Counted from the first letter of the stretch, positions 7,618 through 17,328 are shown. The stretch is 64,000 nt of DNA from Arthrobacter sp. EpRS71 (GCF_001512285.1 NZ_LNUV01000006.1:2092809-2156808); one strand, 5' to 3'. Translations and numbers: made by a program. The notes: generated by a model from the sequence alone, not told the origin.

Positions 7618-8418
7618 CTACAAACTTTCCCGACGCTTTTCCAACCACGACACGAACGTCTCCTGGCCGTACGGCTGCTCCGGAGTCAGGTTGTGTCCGG
7701 CACGAAGAAAGTCACCCATCGGTCCGGGTAGTGGCAGCTGAACAATTCTGCCCCGCGCGCCCGTAGCTGACTTCCAAGACTCTGCCATCTCCCGCATGGT
7801 CAGAGCCTGCGGCCCCGCTATTGTCACCACACGGTGCCTCTCCCGCTGCGAATCATCCAGAGCTGCTTGAATCACTGCAGATGCAACGTCCACGGGAGAA
7901 ATGGACTGAAAGCTGACCCCTTTGAATGTCGGGATCAGCCGCACTTTGGCACCAGCGGCGAAGATCGTCGCAACTAAACCATGGAATTGGGTGGCCCGGA
8001 CCACCTCGGTCTGCAGAGGAGAACCGGCGTACTTCCGTTCTTTGGCAGCCTTTGAGGCGTAGTAGGCGTAAGAGCTGAGATCACAGTTGATGATGGACAG
8101 TGCCACCGCTTTGCGAACACCGGCCAGGTGAGCGGCGGCAAGTAGCCGGCCGCCGCCGTCGGCGAACTGCTTTTGGGCTTTACCGAACTGCCCCTCAAGG
8201 CAATCAATAACGACGTCGGCACCCGCCATGGCGTCCGATAATCCGTTCCCCGTGGTGACGTCGCCCGCGACGTACGTGGCGCCGTCGTGGTACTGAGGCG
8301 AGCCAACAGGCGGGACGTGGCGGCTTAAGACCGAAACTTTGTGGCCGGTTGCCAGTGCGAGCCGGACAACCTCACGACCCACGTGACCGGTTCCGCCCGC
8401 AACGCACATGGTTGCCAT
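7618..8418 (-). CDS. NAD(P)-binding atypical SDR / NmrA-like oxidoreductase
   Basis: 266 residues with the atypical short-chain-dehydrogenase nucleotide-binding motif GGTGHVG at residues 8-14 after the first beta strand. Later parts (VIDCLEG, RATQFHGLVA, SISPVDVASAVIQAAL) resemble the NmrA-like/NAD-dependent epimerase group, which act as reductases or redox sensors. No YxxxK triad of classical SDRs is obvious; YYASKAAKE near residue 118 could contribute. The substrate cannot be told from sequence. It lies 10 bases after the gene upstream, in the same direction. Confidence 0.8.
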   Translation of the reverse strand: MATMCVAGGTGHVGREVVRLALATGHKVSVLSRHVPPVGSPQYHDGATYVAGDVTTGNGLSDAMAGADVVIDCLEGQFGKAQKQFADGGGRLLAAAHLAGVRKAVALSIINCDLSSYAYYASKAAKERKYAGSPLQTEVVRATQFHGLVATIFAAGAKVRLIPTFKGVSFQSISPVDVASAVIQAALDDSQRERHRVVTIAGPQALTMREMAESWKSATGARGRIVQLPLPGPMGDFLRAGHNLTPEQPYGQETFVSWLEKRRESL

Positions 8419-8427
8419 GGGTTCGTC

Positions 8428-9357
8428 TTAGGCGCGGCGACGCTGCAGAACGTCGTCCAAGTTGCTCAGGGCACTGTGGCCCTTGGCACTTGCAGCTACA
8501 GCAGCTGAGGCCTCAGCCTGTTCAACGTTCTGCTTCAGCACAGGCTTGCCAACCGGCTTTGGCGCCTCGGGTAGATCCAAGGGCTCAGGAGCCGGACGCG
8601 GCGCTTTGGCGGCAGCAACGTATGTGGGCTTCGGTACCTCCACAGGCTGCCAGCTGGCACCCTTGGAGTCTGTGGCAACCTGAGCGGATTCATCACCGGC
8701 TGCAACAGCAACAGCAAGCGCTGCCTGCCGCAGTTCCACCGCGGACAACCGGGCAGCTTCACGGCTAGTGGCTTCGGCGTCGAAAACCTTGGTTTCCTTC
8801 GTGTCGGCAACCGGTTCCTTGGGCAGGTACCGCGCCGGTGTTGGAATGGGCGAGGCCTGCGCCGCACGGCGCGCCCTCCGTTCACGAAGGTCCCGAAGAG
8901 CGAGCTTCCGCAAGGTCACGACGGCGAGCACCGCGCCAATAAGCGACACGAGCGGCAACCACACAGAACCGATACCAAGAATTCTTAGAACCCCGGAAAC
9001 CGCTGCCGTTACCAGCAGGGTAAGGCCCGCCAAGGCCAGCGTGAGCCGGGCATAACGGATAGTGAAGGGCGTAGTGGGAGCCTTCCGGAGGACGGGTTCA
9101 GCCGCTGGGGATTCCTGGGGCGACGCCGGTGCTTTGCTGTGCATGGTCTCCATCGGTTTCTCCTGCTGAGGTGCCAAAGTCAGTACCACCCCTGCCTGCG
9201 TTTCGTCTGGTTCGTCATCAAATGCCTCTGCTGGACCAGCGGCTGTTTGGACTTGTTGCCGCCTGTTCCGCAGAACGTACGGCGCCACCCAGACCATCCA
9301 CAGCGCAACAGTGACCACGAGTATCACTGAGCTGCTGAGAGGGAAGTCCACATTCAA
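8428..9357 (-). CDS. Membrane protein of unknown function with Ala/Pro-rich cytoplasmic tail
   Basis: 309 residues if started at TTG 9357 (GTG 9351 is an alternative). The in-frame ATG at 9507 would overlap the upstream acetyltransferase gene, so it was not used. The protein has an N-terminal hydrophobic segment (SSSVILVVTVALWMVWVAPYV), a charged linker, a central pair of membrane segments around residues 100-150 (LTLALAGLTLLVTAAVSGVL, VWLPLVSLIGAVLAVVTL), then a long low-complexity Ala/Pro/Lys tail ending LDDVLQRRRA. The layout fits an actinobacterial membrane anchor of unknown role. Confidence 0.7.
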   Translation of the reverse strand: MNVDFPLSSSVILVVTVALWMVWVAPYVLRNRRQQVQTAAGPAEAFDDEPDETQAGVVLTLAPQQEKPMETMHSKAPASPQESPAAEPVLRKAPTTPFTIRYARLTLALAGLTLLVTAAVSGVLRILGIGSVWLPLVSLIGAVLAVVTLRKLALRDLRERRARRAAQASPIPTPARYLPKEPVADTKETKVFDAEATSREAARLSAVELRQAALAVAVAAGDESAQVATDSKGASWQPVEVPKPTYVAAAKAPRPAPEPLDLPEAPKPVGKPVLKQNVEQAEASAAVAASAKGHSALSNLDDVLQRRRA

Positions 9358-9463
9358 AACCGTAGAAGCAAATCGCCGGGTGCGGCGGCATTGCGGCCGG
9401 TGTGTCGTGGCCGAGTCCACAAATGACTGGAGATATGGACGAAAAGGCCGATGACCTGCTCGT

Positions 9464-10078
9464 TTATCCCCTGAGCCATCGGCGCAGGAGTCCCTCCGGC
9501 ACTTCATCAGCCGTCAACGCAAAGGACCGGTGATCGGCCCATTCGCCATTGATGTGCAGGTAGCGCTCCCGATACCCCTCATCGCGGAATCCGAGCTTCT
9601 CCACAACCCTCAAACTCGGAGAGTTCTCCGGCCGGATGTTGATTTCCATACGGTGCAAACCCAGCACCCGGAAGCAGTGGTCGGTTGCCATCGCAACCGC
9701 TGTGGGCGCAATACCCCGCCCGGCGCGGTCCTTATCCACCCAATAGCCGAGGGTAGCCATCATGGCCGATCCCCACACGATGGACGAGACCGTCAGTTGG
9801 CCAACAATCTGCGGCTCGCGGAAGCCTGAGGTTCGCTCAACAATGAGAAACGGCAAAGCTGTTGACTGACGGGCTTGGTCATTCAGGGAACCCACCATTT
9901 GGCGGTAGCTGGGCAGGCGACCACCCGGCGCAGGGTTGGACGCCTCCCACGGCGCCAGCCATTCGCTGTTCCGCGAACGGACTTCGGACCATTCCCGTTT
10001 GTCACGGTAACGGATGGGCCGAAGCAGCAGGTCTCCGCTCTCCAGCGTTACCGGCCAGATCGCAGAGCCGTACATCAT
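9464..10078 (-). CDS. RimJ/RimL-type GNAT N-acetyltransferase
   Basis: 204 residues from ATG 10078, which sits just after the galU stop (10087). It has GNAT features: LRPIRYRDKREW near the start, a central core GYWVDKDRAGRGIAPTAVA containing the acetyl-CoA loop (R-A-G-R-G-I-A), then HRMEINIRPENSPSLRVVEKLGF, the hallmark of the RimJ/RimL ribosomal-protein N-terminal acetyltransferase group. The actual acceptor is unknown. Tight spacing suggests it is cotranscribed with galU. Confidence 0.85.
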   Translation of the reverse strand: MMYGSAIWPVTLESGDLLLRPIRYRDKREWSEVRSRNSEWLAPWEASNPAPGGRLPSYRQMVGSLNDQARQSTALPFLIVERTSGFREPQIVGQLTVSSIVWGSAMMATLGYWVDKDRAGRGIAPTAVAMATDHCFRVLGLHRMEINIRPENSPSLRVVEKLGFRDEGYRERYLHINGEWADHRSFALTADEVPEGLLRRWLRG

Positions 10079-10086
10079 GAATTTGT

Positions 10087-10992
10087 CTATTTGGGCAGTG
10101 TGGCTGTGAAGTTGGGCAACCACTCACGAAGCTCAGGACCAAGGTCTTCGCGTTCGCAAGCAAGCTCGATGCACGCCTTGAGGTAGCTGAGCTTGTCACC
10201 GGTGTCGTAGCGGCGGCCGCGGAAGACAACGCCGTAAACCCCGTAGCCTTCGCCTTCACCGGCGGCCAGCACCTCCAGGGCGTCCGTCAGCTGGATTTCT
10301 CCACCCCGCCCGGGGGCTGTCTTCTCCAGGACGTCGAACACGGCCGGGTGAAGGACGTAACGTCCAATCACGGCAAGGTTTGACGGCGCCTCTTCCGGGG
10401 AGGGCTTTTCAACGAGCTGCTTGATGCGCACGTAGCCATCCTCGCCAATATCTTCAACATCGGCGCAGCCATAAGCGCTGATCTTGGAAGGCTCCACTTC
10501 GATGAGGGCAACCACGGAACCGCCGGTCTTCTGCTGAACGGCGATCATTTCGCTCAAAAGGTCCTCACGAGCATCGATGAGGTCATCGCCAAGCAGCACG
10601 GCGAAGGGCTCGTAGCCAACGTGCTGCTTTGCACGGAGGACGGCGTGACCGAGGCCGTTCGGGTCGCCTTGGCGAACATAGTGAATATCACCGAGGTTGG
10701 TGGCGGACTGAATGGCTTCAAGCTTGGCGGTGTCGCCCTTCTCGGCCAAAGTGGCTTCAAGAGCCGGCACACGGTCGAAGTGGTCTTCCAGAGCCCGCTT
10801 GCTGCGCCCCGTGATCATCAGGACGTCATGCAGGCCCACCTTGACTGCCTCTTCGACAACATACTGGATGGCAGGCTTGTCCACCACGGGCAGCATTTCC
10901 TTAGGCATCGCCTTCGTTGCGGGAAGGAACCGGGTGCCAAGGCCTGCTGCGGGAATGACGGCCTTACGGACTGCGTTGTTTTCTAGAGTCAC
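10087..10992 (-). CDS. galU: UTP-glucose-1-phosphate uridylyltransferase
   Basis: 301 residues from GTG 10992. The nucleotidyl-transferase signature AGLGTRFLPATKAMPKEMLP is near residue 15, followed by the sugar-nucleotide core (YVRQGDPNGLGHAV, LLGDDLI, LVEKPSP, GRYVLHPAVFDVLE, GRRYDTGDKLSYLKA). GalU makes UDP-glucose for cell-envelope glycans and storage polysaccharides. No Shine-Dalgarno is visible before the GTG; TACATT about 7 bases upstream would fit a leaderless transcript. An ATG pair 30 bases upstream is an alternative start. Confidence 0.95.
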   Translation of the reverse strand: MTLENNAVRKAVIPAAGLGTRFLPATKAMPKEMLPVVDKPAIQYVVEEAVKVGLHDVLMITGRSKRALEDHFDRVPALEATLAEKGDTAKLEAIQSATNLGDIHYVRQGDPNGLGHAVLRAKQHVGYEPFAVLLGDDLIDAREDLLSEMIAVQQKTGGSVVALIEVEPSKISAYGCADVEDIGEDGYVRIKQLVEKPSPEEAPSNLAVIGRYVLHPAVFDVLEKTAPGRGGEIQLTDALEVLAAGEGEGYGVYGVVFRGRRYDTGDKLSYLKACIELACEREDLGPELREWLPNFTATLPK

Positions 10993-11119
10993 CGGACTAA
11001 TGTAACGGACAGAACACATCAACGGCTAAACCCCTCGCCGCGTCATTAGCACATTTGGGTTCCGGAGTGGATAACCCTGTTGCTTTCCACGCACCCGAAA
11101 ACCATACGATCGGACACTC

Positions 11120-11734
11120 ATGGCATCCAAGGAAAACATCCGCAGCAGCCGGCGGCTGCACAGGCGGACCCTCACTCCCGAATACTTGGCACGCGCAGGC
11201 GAGTCACTTGCACAGCACGGGACAGCGTGGGCAGCCAAGGTTTCCTCCGGCGCCTCCGCTACCTTTGCCGTGTACCTGGGCGTAGCCTTCGAACCACCCA
11301 CCAGCCCCTTGATCAGGTCACTGTACGAGGCCGGGCACCGAATTCTTCTGCCCGTTTGCGAACCGGGGCACCTCTTGAGCTGGGTGTATTGGACACCTGA
11401 AACGGCCTTTGTACGATCCTCGTATGCGCCCATAGACGAACCGGAAGGGGAACGCCTTGAAAGCTCGGTGGTAGCCGGAGCCGCCGGTATCTTCATGCCC
11501 GCCACTGCGGTGGACCGGGATGGCAACCGGATCGGCCAAGGCGGCGGCTACTACGATCGGCTGCTTCAGGGCCTCGATGCTGCCAGCAGTCAGCCGCCCA
11601 CCATTGCAGTGGTGTTCGACGACGATTTGTTGCCTTCAGGCTCCATACCCGCCGAGGCATTTGATCGCCCCGTGCGTCAGGTCCTTACCCCTTCCGGCGT
11701 AGTGCAGCTCCACGACGCTGTCGAGCACGCCTGA
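11120..11734 (+). CDS. 5-formyltetrahydrofolate cyclo-ligase
   Basis: 204 residues, the usual length. It has the C-terminal signature GQGGGYYDR around residue 140 and the GIFMPATAVDRDGNRIG strand before it, both diagnostic of the MTHFS family. The enzyme converts 5-formyl-THF to 5,10-methenyl-THF with ATP, returning the inhibitory 5-formyl form to the active folate pool. It stands divergent from galU across a gap of about 130 bp. Another folate gene, fhs, lies at 53.7 kb. Confidence 0.9.
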   Translation: MASKENIRSSRRLHRRTLTPEYLARAGESLAQHGTAWAAKVSSGASATFAVYLGVAFEPPTSPLIRSLYEAGHRILLPVCEPGHLLSWVYWTPETAFVRSSYAPIDEPEGERLESSVVAGAAGIFMPATAVDRDGNRIGQGGGYYDRLLQGLDAASSQPPTIAVVFDDDLLPSGSIPAEAFDRPVRQVLTPSGVVQLHDAVEHA

Positions 11735-11887
11735 CCCAGGCTGGCTTATCGGGTGAGGTCCGGCACAACCACTGGTACACCCGGCCTGGACCGATGATAG
11801 AATTGGCACTCAGGCCCTGCGACTGCTAAGGCGGATTTTCCACCGATGGCGCACAGGACCTGAATTTTGTCCTAAAGGAGGAACTCA

Positions 11888-12151
11888 GTGCCCACTTACG
11901 CATACGCCTGCAAAGACTGTGACCATGCCTTTGACATCGTCCAGTCCTTTTCTGACAGCTCCCTGACGGAATGCCCCGAGTGCAAGGGCGCGCTGCGGAA
12001 GAAGTTCAATAGCGTGGGCGTCGTGTTCAAGGGCTCCGGATTCTACCGGACTGATTCCCGGGATGCTAAGGGCAGCACCGTTTCAGCGGCTCCTGCAGCG
12101 CCTTCGCCGGCCCCCGCTGCGGCACCGGCAACCGCAGCTGCAAGCAGCTAA
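11888..12151 (+). CDS. FmdB-family zinc-ribbon protein
   Basis: 87 residues from GTG 11888, preceded by AAAGGAGGA. The N-terminal FmdB-type ribbon is clear: YAYACKDCDHAFDIVQS, then ECPECKGALRKKF, giving two CxxC knuckles that would bind one zinc. GSGFYRTD is the conserved end of the domain. The C-terminus is a low-complexity Ala/Pro tail typical of actinobacterial members. Regulatory-type small protein; target unknown. TAGAAT at about 11798 could serve as a -10 box upstream. Confidence 0.85.
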   Translation: MPTYAYACKDCDHAFDIVQSFSDSSLTECPECKGALRKKFNSVGVVFKGSGFYRTDSRDAKGSTVSAAPAAPSPAPAAAPATAAASS

Positions 12152-12215
12152 GCGGTTTTCCACATAGGACATCAGGGCGCTGTTTGCGGCCCTTGAAGCT
12201 GGCTAACGTGGCGAC

Positions 12216-13025
12216 ATGCCACACATGTCACGCAGCGCCCTCCTCGCCCGCGCCGAACGCTCATCAGGACCCGCCAGTAATTGGCCACCGCTGAACCATC
12301 CGCCGTCCACGCCACGTTCTTCCGGCGCCCGTACCAGTTCGCGGTTGAGCGGGAATCGTCCAAGAGGTCGCTCTGGTCAACGGGGGCAGCGGACAAAAAT
12401 AGGCTCTTGGGTTGCACGCAACCGGCGCTTGGCCGTAGCGCTCCTCTTGTGTGTGGCTACGGGCATCGCAGTCCAGCAACTCACCCCTGCGCCGGAGAAG
12501 CGCGTCAGCGTCCTTGTGGCAGCACGCGACCTTCCACCGGGTACCGGCCTTGCTGCATCTGATTTCACCACTATGGAAGTGCCGCCCGACCTCGCCATCA
12601 GTGGATCTTCGAACAGCATCAGCACTTTGGTTGGCCGTCAGCTCGCATCGCCACTTGCCAAGGGGCAGATTCCTTCGGAGTCGAGCCTGCTGGGCCCGGG
12701 CCTTCTGACGGGATCACCACCGGGATCGGCAGCGGTCCCCCTCAGGATGGCCGATGCCTCGTCCATCCAGCTACTCTCCCCCGGCCAACTGGTAACTGTG
12801 GTCCTTACATCAGCGGGGTCCTATGACGAGGCAAGGCCAAGCCAGGTCCTTGCAGGTCCGGTACCAGTCCTCTGGACGTCAGCCCTGGGCGGCAAGCCAG
12901 GCGAATGGTTGGGCACAGGCGACACTGATGGTCTGGTGGTGGTGGCGGCCAATCCTCAACAAGTAGAAAAGCTTGCCGGCGCATCAACGCAAGGCAAGCT
13001 TTTCTTTGTTTTGGTCAGCCCATAG
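12216..13025 (+). CDS. SAF-domain membrane-anchored protein
   Basis: 269 residues. A basic Ser/Arg-rich cytoplasmic N-terminus (residues 1-65) precedes one membrane span (RLAVALLLCVATGIAVQQL). The outside part has a SAF domain (SVLVAARDLPPGTGLAASDF, then LVGRQLASPLAKGQ), as in CpaB/RcpC pilus-assembly proteins and flagellar P-ring chaperones. No pilus genes surround it, so a role in pilus assembly is not supported here. ATG 12225 is a second possible start. Confidence 0.8.
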   Translation: MPHMSRSALLARAERSSGPASNWPPLNHPPSTPRSSGARTSSRLSGNRPRGRSGQRGQRTKIGSWVARNRRLAVALLLCVATGIAVQQLTPAPEKRVSVLVAARDLPPGTGLAASDFTTMEVPPDLAISGSSNSISTLVGRQLASPLAKGQIPSESSLLGPGLLTGSPPGSAAVPLRMADASSIQLLSPGQLVTVVLTSAGSYDEARPSQVLAGPVPVLWTSALGGKPGEWLGTGDTDGLVVVAANPQQVEKLAGASTQGKLFFVLVSP

Positions 13026-13050
13026 TGGATGCACAACTATCTCTGGCTGC

Positions 13051-16000
13051 TCAACCCCAGTGTGGGGGCCTCTGTTCCTTCAGCCACTGTTCATGGTCAT
13101 AGCCGGAATCATCGCCCCACCGCCGGGGATCATCCTCAGCGGCCTTGGTGGGAAGGATCCCGGTGGACCCAGTCTTGGTTGCGGCGGACTTCGGATCCGC
13201 GCCATCCTCAGCAGAACTGCTGGTGACCGTCTCGCCGGATTCCTCAGCAGCGGTATCCTCAGTGCCTGTTTCCTGATCCATCAATGGTGCTTCTTTCGCA
13301 TTCTCTGCCTCATGAACGTCGTGTTGAGGTTCCCTGCCAGCATCCTCATCAGCACCGGCAGCCAGCAATGGCTGGTCATTCCCCGGATTCAGGTGTTCCC
13401 CATCGGCGTGCAGGAAACCCTGGTGGGCCAACGCCGACTGGGCGATGTGGTTCTCAAGCCCCAGGTACGAGCCGATCCGGTCCGCGCACGACGAGGGATC
13501 AGTGAAGACCTCGATGGTCCAGAGCGACATGTAACGCCATCCCATGCGCTCCAACAGTTGCGGCCGCAACCGGCTCCGTTCACGGACGCTCATCCGTCGG
13601 TACCGTTCGGTGCCATCGGATTCGATGGCAACAGGGGTGGGGATTTCGGCACCCTCCCGGCCAATGGTGTGGACGGGGTCGGCAGCTGCAGCGATATCCA
13701 GCACGCCATCGTAAAGATGCCATACCCGGGCTCCACGGGCGCGCAGGCGTTCGCCAAGGTCGGCCACCAGCGGATCTTCGCCCAATGCCTGCTCACTGGC
13801 TACAGCGCGCGAGGCAGGTGTTCCGAGGTTACTGTTTCCGGAGAGCTCACGGTCCAGCAGTTCATAGAAGTCCACTGCACCATGGGCGAGGCGGTCCAAG
13901 TCAAGGTCCTCGGGCCGGAAGCACGACAGAACATGCATGGAACGGCGGGCCCGGGTCATTGCCAAGGCGAAACGGTTCCGACCACCCTCGGTGGACAGCG
14001 GACCGAAGGAATGGAGCGCACGGCCATGCGGTGTGCGCCCATAGCCCAGCGAGAAGATGACGTGGTCGCGCACCAAGCCCTGCGCGCGCTCAAGGTCCAC
14101 CACTCGGAAGGACTCAGAGCCTGCGCCGAAGAAGCTGGACAACAGAGCGTGATTAGGCAATTGGAGCCTAATGGCCTCGCCAATCCTGGCCGCATGGCGC
14201 AAACTTGCGGTCACCACCGCCAGGGAGGTGCGGGGCCGGAGCCTGGCATGTTCGAAGACGAGATCCACCACACGGTTGACCTCGGCAGTGACAGACTCGA
14301 CGCCCTCGTGGTCCGCGCCGGGCAGCCCGGTGCCGTCGGGGATGTACTCCACGTGGATGGATCGGTCCAGGCCGGTGACCGAATTGCCGTCGGGCAAACG
14401 ACGCAGACCGCCGTCGTAGTAGTTCTTGCTCAGCTGAAGGATCAGGTCCTCGTCTACCGCGCGGTAGACCCAGTTCAGTTGCCACGTCGGAAGGACTCTG
14501 GCCAGTGCCTTGAAGGCGCTGTCCACGTTCTCATGGCTGGCCACCCCGGCAACCGGCGGCTCCACGGCGACACTGAACGTACGTGCGTGCGCAATCTTGG
14601 CATCACCGAAGGCAACTACCTGCCCCGCCCTCGCGATGGCCGGGAGAACGGCCTGCAGAGAAGTGGATTCGGCGTCGATGATCACCACGGCGTCGAACTT
14701 CTGCTCCGCAGGCAGCACACCGGTGAGCAAGTAAGGACTGACGGACCACACCGGGACCAGCAGGGGCACCAGATCCGGTGCTTGGGCGCTCAGGGCCGGC
14801 AACGTCACCCGGCCGTCCTTCAACAGGGCACGGAGCAACTCCGCCTGCCGTGGATGTTCAAGAAGCCCCTGACGCCATTTCTGGGCCAACTGCCACCTGA
14901 GGCGGGCTGCACCACTGGCAATATGAGCTTGGTCTGCCAGCCGGTATTCGGCTTCGAGGCGGCGCAACGAGTCACCGTCAGACATGGCAAGGTAATCGTC
15001 ACCGCTGATCATGGCTTCCAAAGCGGACTGCCACCAAGCCAGATCCAGCTCAGCGGCTACGGACTCCGCTGGGACTTCGCGGGCAGCAAGGTCCGCCAAC
15101 AGCTCACCGAGGCCGTGCTCGCGCATTTCCTCAATGAGGAGCGTCCGCTCGGGAAGTGTCTCCAACGTGGCCGTGTCTGCGACAAGCCGCTCCAGGCGTT
15201 CCATGAGCTGCAGATACGGCGTCCCGTGGAGGGAGCCGCCATCGGATGTGTGCTTGAGCGCATCACCAAGGCGACGCAACTCGCCGTCGAGTTCCCGGTA
15301 GAGGGACCCGAGATCGGCAAGGCCGGAGGGAACCGCCGGGTGCCTCTGGGTTGTTGCATAGCCAGCCCACAATGCCCGCTGCTCCTGGACCAGAACCAGG
15401 GAGCTGTGAAGATCCGCGATGTGGACGCCGGGCCGCACATACTCCTTGGCCACCCGGCGCAGGCGCGAACGCTGCATTGAGGGCATCTCAAGATTGCGTT
15501 CACGGCGCCAAGCAGAGCTGGCGGTGGCGGAGATGAGATCATGAACCGGCCGATCAAAGATGTCCGGAGTGAACTTATCCAGGCTTTCCCGCACGGCGAT
15601 CAGCAGTTCAAGCTGGGCACCCCACTCTGTAAAAGTCTCGCCCAGACGAATCTCCGCGTGATCGGAGACCTTCTTCATGCGCTCCCGAAGGGCAGGAAGT
15701 TTCTCTTCGGCCAAGCGGGCAAGCTGCTGTGCTTCTTCGGTCTCCTTGCGGGTCACCAAGCGGGCGCCATACCAAGGGCTGGAGGTGGACGACCGGCTGA
15801 AGCTGCCAAGCTCGGCAGCACGACGCAGCCGGCCGGCGAGCTCTTCACGGTCCTTAATGTTGTCCAGGACGCTTCGCTTCAGGCGCACCGTGGTGGAGGG
15901 TGCCGGGTGTATGGACGTCAGCTCAGCAAGTGACTGCATCGCCTGGTAGGGCGAGCAACCCCAACGTTCACGGACATTATGCAGAGAGGCAACATGGTCC

Positions 16001-17205
16001 ATCAGGGCATGACGGTGGCCGGTCAGTGTCTGGTGCAGATTGCCAAGCTGTGGCTCAAGCGCCTTCTCATTGCGCATGATGGCCCTCACCAGCTGGCCCT
16101 TGAGCTGCTGGGGGGTGGTGCCGTTGCCGGGCCGGAAAAGCATTGACTCGAGGCCCAGCGATTCAAGGTGCCCGGAAAGTCCTCCAAGACTGGATTGCCT
16201 GTCCCCCACCACCAGCACGGACTTGCCTTCGCTGACCAACGCACCGATCGCGTTGATTGCGGTCTGCGTCTGGCCACTTCCAGGCGGGGTGCTGACAACA
16301 AGAGAGTCGCCGGCACGGACGGCATCCACCACATACTGCTGATCCGTATCGGCATCGAGCAAAAGAAGCTCATCAGCTGGATCCCGCAGGTCCAGGCTGG
16401 GGAACCGGCCCGCCTTGATCGGCTCCGGCTCGATGTCGCCACCGTTGGCTGCAGTAGAGAGCGCCGCCACCGTGGGGTTGTTCATATTGATCCATGGATC
16501 ATCAAGGTTGCCCGAGAGGTCAGCCAAGGTGGTGACCAGCAGGTTGAACTCAACCTCTGCACCATGAATCGGCTGAATCAGCGTGGACAAACGATCCAAT
16601 ACCGGCTGAGGATCAAACCGGGCAGTGTTGTAGGCCATGCGTGCCACAGCATTAACGTCAAAGACGATGCCATGAACTGACTTCAGATGGCGCACCAGGG
16701 CCGGGTTCATTCGTGCCTGCTCGGTGAGCTGAAGTTCGAAGTCGTCTTCGCCCGGCCTGACGGTAAGGACGATGGAGGTCAGCATCACTGGTGCAGAAAC
16801 GCGCTGGGGCTTGCCGCCAACGGCAGAGGTCCACACCACGGTCCCGGCGGACAGGTAACCTGCCTCGATGCCGCGGTCGTTGCTGAGCTCGAAGATTTTG
16901 GATCGGATGTTGCGGGCAGCCCTGGCCGCCACCAAATACTGCTGGCGATCCCTGATGAGCGTAGACAGCCGTGTTCGCCGGCCTGCGAGCAACTGCGCCA
17001 GCCCGGAGGGATGAGCGTTGCTGAGATCGATGGCGCCTTCAGGCGTCTTGACGAAGCGCAGCATTGTGTCTGCCCCGGTAACGGGTTTGAGACCAGACAG
17101 CCATTTGCGGAGCTCTTCGGAGCCCTCTTCCTGGCCTTGACCTACTGACACGACTTCTGCCTTCTTTTCTGTACTAGCTTTAGACGCCTTGGACCATACC
17201 GGCAT
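13051..17205 (-). CDS. SF1 helicase-like protein with altered ATPase motifs and C-terminal nuclease-like domain
   Basis: 1384 residues from ATG 17205. The middle has an SF1/AAA-type core: a P-loop reading TPPGSGQTQT where the catalytic lysine is Gln312, a Walker B reading VVIIDAES where DEA has become DAE (about 844-846), a motif-III-like VVAFGDAK, and late motifs QGLVRDHVIFSLGYG and FALAMTRARRSMHVLS (about 1085). A helical insert of some 450 residues separates the two halves. The C-terminal region (about 1165-1230) resembles a PD-(D/E)XK endonuclease of the MTES_1575 type: VLDIAA, AIESDG, RERSRLRPQLLERMGWRY. An acidic, low-complexity tail follows. It may act in DNA repair or defence; that is inference. 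It stands alone, upstream of nothing in its direction. Confidence 0.8.
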   Translation of the reverse strand: MPVWSKASKASTEKKAEVVSVGQGQEEGSEELRKWLSGLKPVTGADTMLRFVKTPEGAIDLSNAHPSGLAQLLAGRRTRLSTLIRDRQQYLVAARAARNIRSKIFELSNDRGIEAGYLSAGTVVWTSAVGGKPQRVSAPVMLTSIVLTVRPGEDDFELQLTEQARMNPALVRHLKSVHGIVFDVNAVARMAYNTARFDPQPVLDRLSTLIQPIHGAEVEFNLLVTTLADLSGNLDDPWINMNNPTVAALSTAANGGDIEPEPIKAGRFPSLDLRDPADELLLLDADTDQQYVVDAVRAGDSLVVSTPPGSGQTQTAINAIGALVSEGKSVLVVGDRQSSLGGLSGHLESLGLESMLFRPGNGTTPQQLKGQLVRAIMRNEKALEPQLGNLHQTLTGHRHALMDHVASLHNVRERWGCSPYQAMQSLAELTSIHPAPSTTVRLKRSVLDNIKDREELAGRLRRAAELGSFSRSSTSSPWYGARLVTRKETEEAQQLARLAEEKLPALRERMKKVSDHAEIRLGETFTEWGAQLELLIAVRESLDKFTPDIFDRPVHDLISATASSAWRRERNLEMPSMQRSRLRRVAKEYVRPGVHIADLHSSLVLVQEQRALWAGYATTQRHPAVPSGLADLGSLYRELDGELRRLGDALKHTSDGGSLHGTPYLQLMERLERLVADTATLETLPERTLLIEEMREHGLGELLADLAAREVPAESVAAELDLAWWQSALEAMISGDDYLAMSDGDSLRRLEAEYRLADQAHIASGAARLRWQLAQKWRQGLLEHPRQAELLRALLKDGRVTLPALSAQAPDLVPLLVPVWSVSPYLLTGVLPAEQKFDAVVIIDAESTSLQAVLPAIARAGQVVAFGDAKIAHARTFSVAVEPPVAGVASHENVDSAFKALARVLPTWQLNWVYRAVDEDLILQLSKNYYDGGLRRLPDGNSVTGLDRSIHVEYIPDGTGLPGADHEGVESVTAEVNRVVDLVFEHARLRPRTSLAVVTASLRHAARIGEAIRLQLPNHALLSSFFGAGSESFRVVDLERAQGLVRDHVIFSLGYGRTPHGRALHSFGPLSTEGGRNRFALAMTRARRSMHVLSCFRPEDLDLDRLAHGAVDFYELLDRELSGNSNLGTPASRAVASEQALGEDPLVADLGERLRARGARVWHLYDGVLDIAAAADPVHTIGREGAEIPTPVAIESDGTERYRRMSVRERSRLRPQLLERMGWRYMSLWTIEVFTDPSSCADRIGSYLGLENHIAQSALAHQGFLHADGEHLNPGNDQPLLAAGADEDAGREPQHDVHEAENAKEAPLMDQETGTEDTAAEESGETVTSSSAEDGADPKSAATKTGSTGILPTKAAEDDPRRWGDDSGYDHEQWLKEQRPPHWG

Positions 17206-17328
17206 ACTTTCGAGGGTAGCGGGAATCCTCGGACAGCTCGCTCCGCAACGCTGTTCCATTGCGAAATTAGCGGCCATTTCGCACGTGCGGGCCATAACCG
17301 GGATGACGACGCCACCGGGTTCAAAGAA

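Noticed and set aside
12973..15480. 835-residue open frame on the plus strand
   Set aside because: It runs antisense to the SF1 helicase-like gene, has no recognisable domain, and its openness follows from high GC in the third positions of the real frame.
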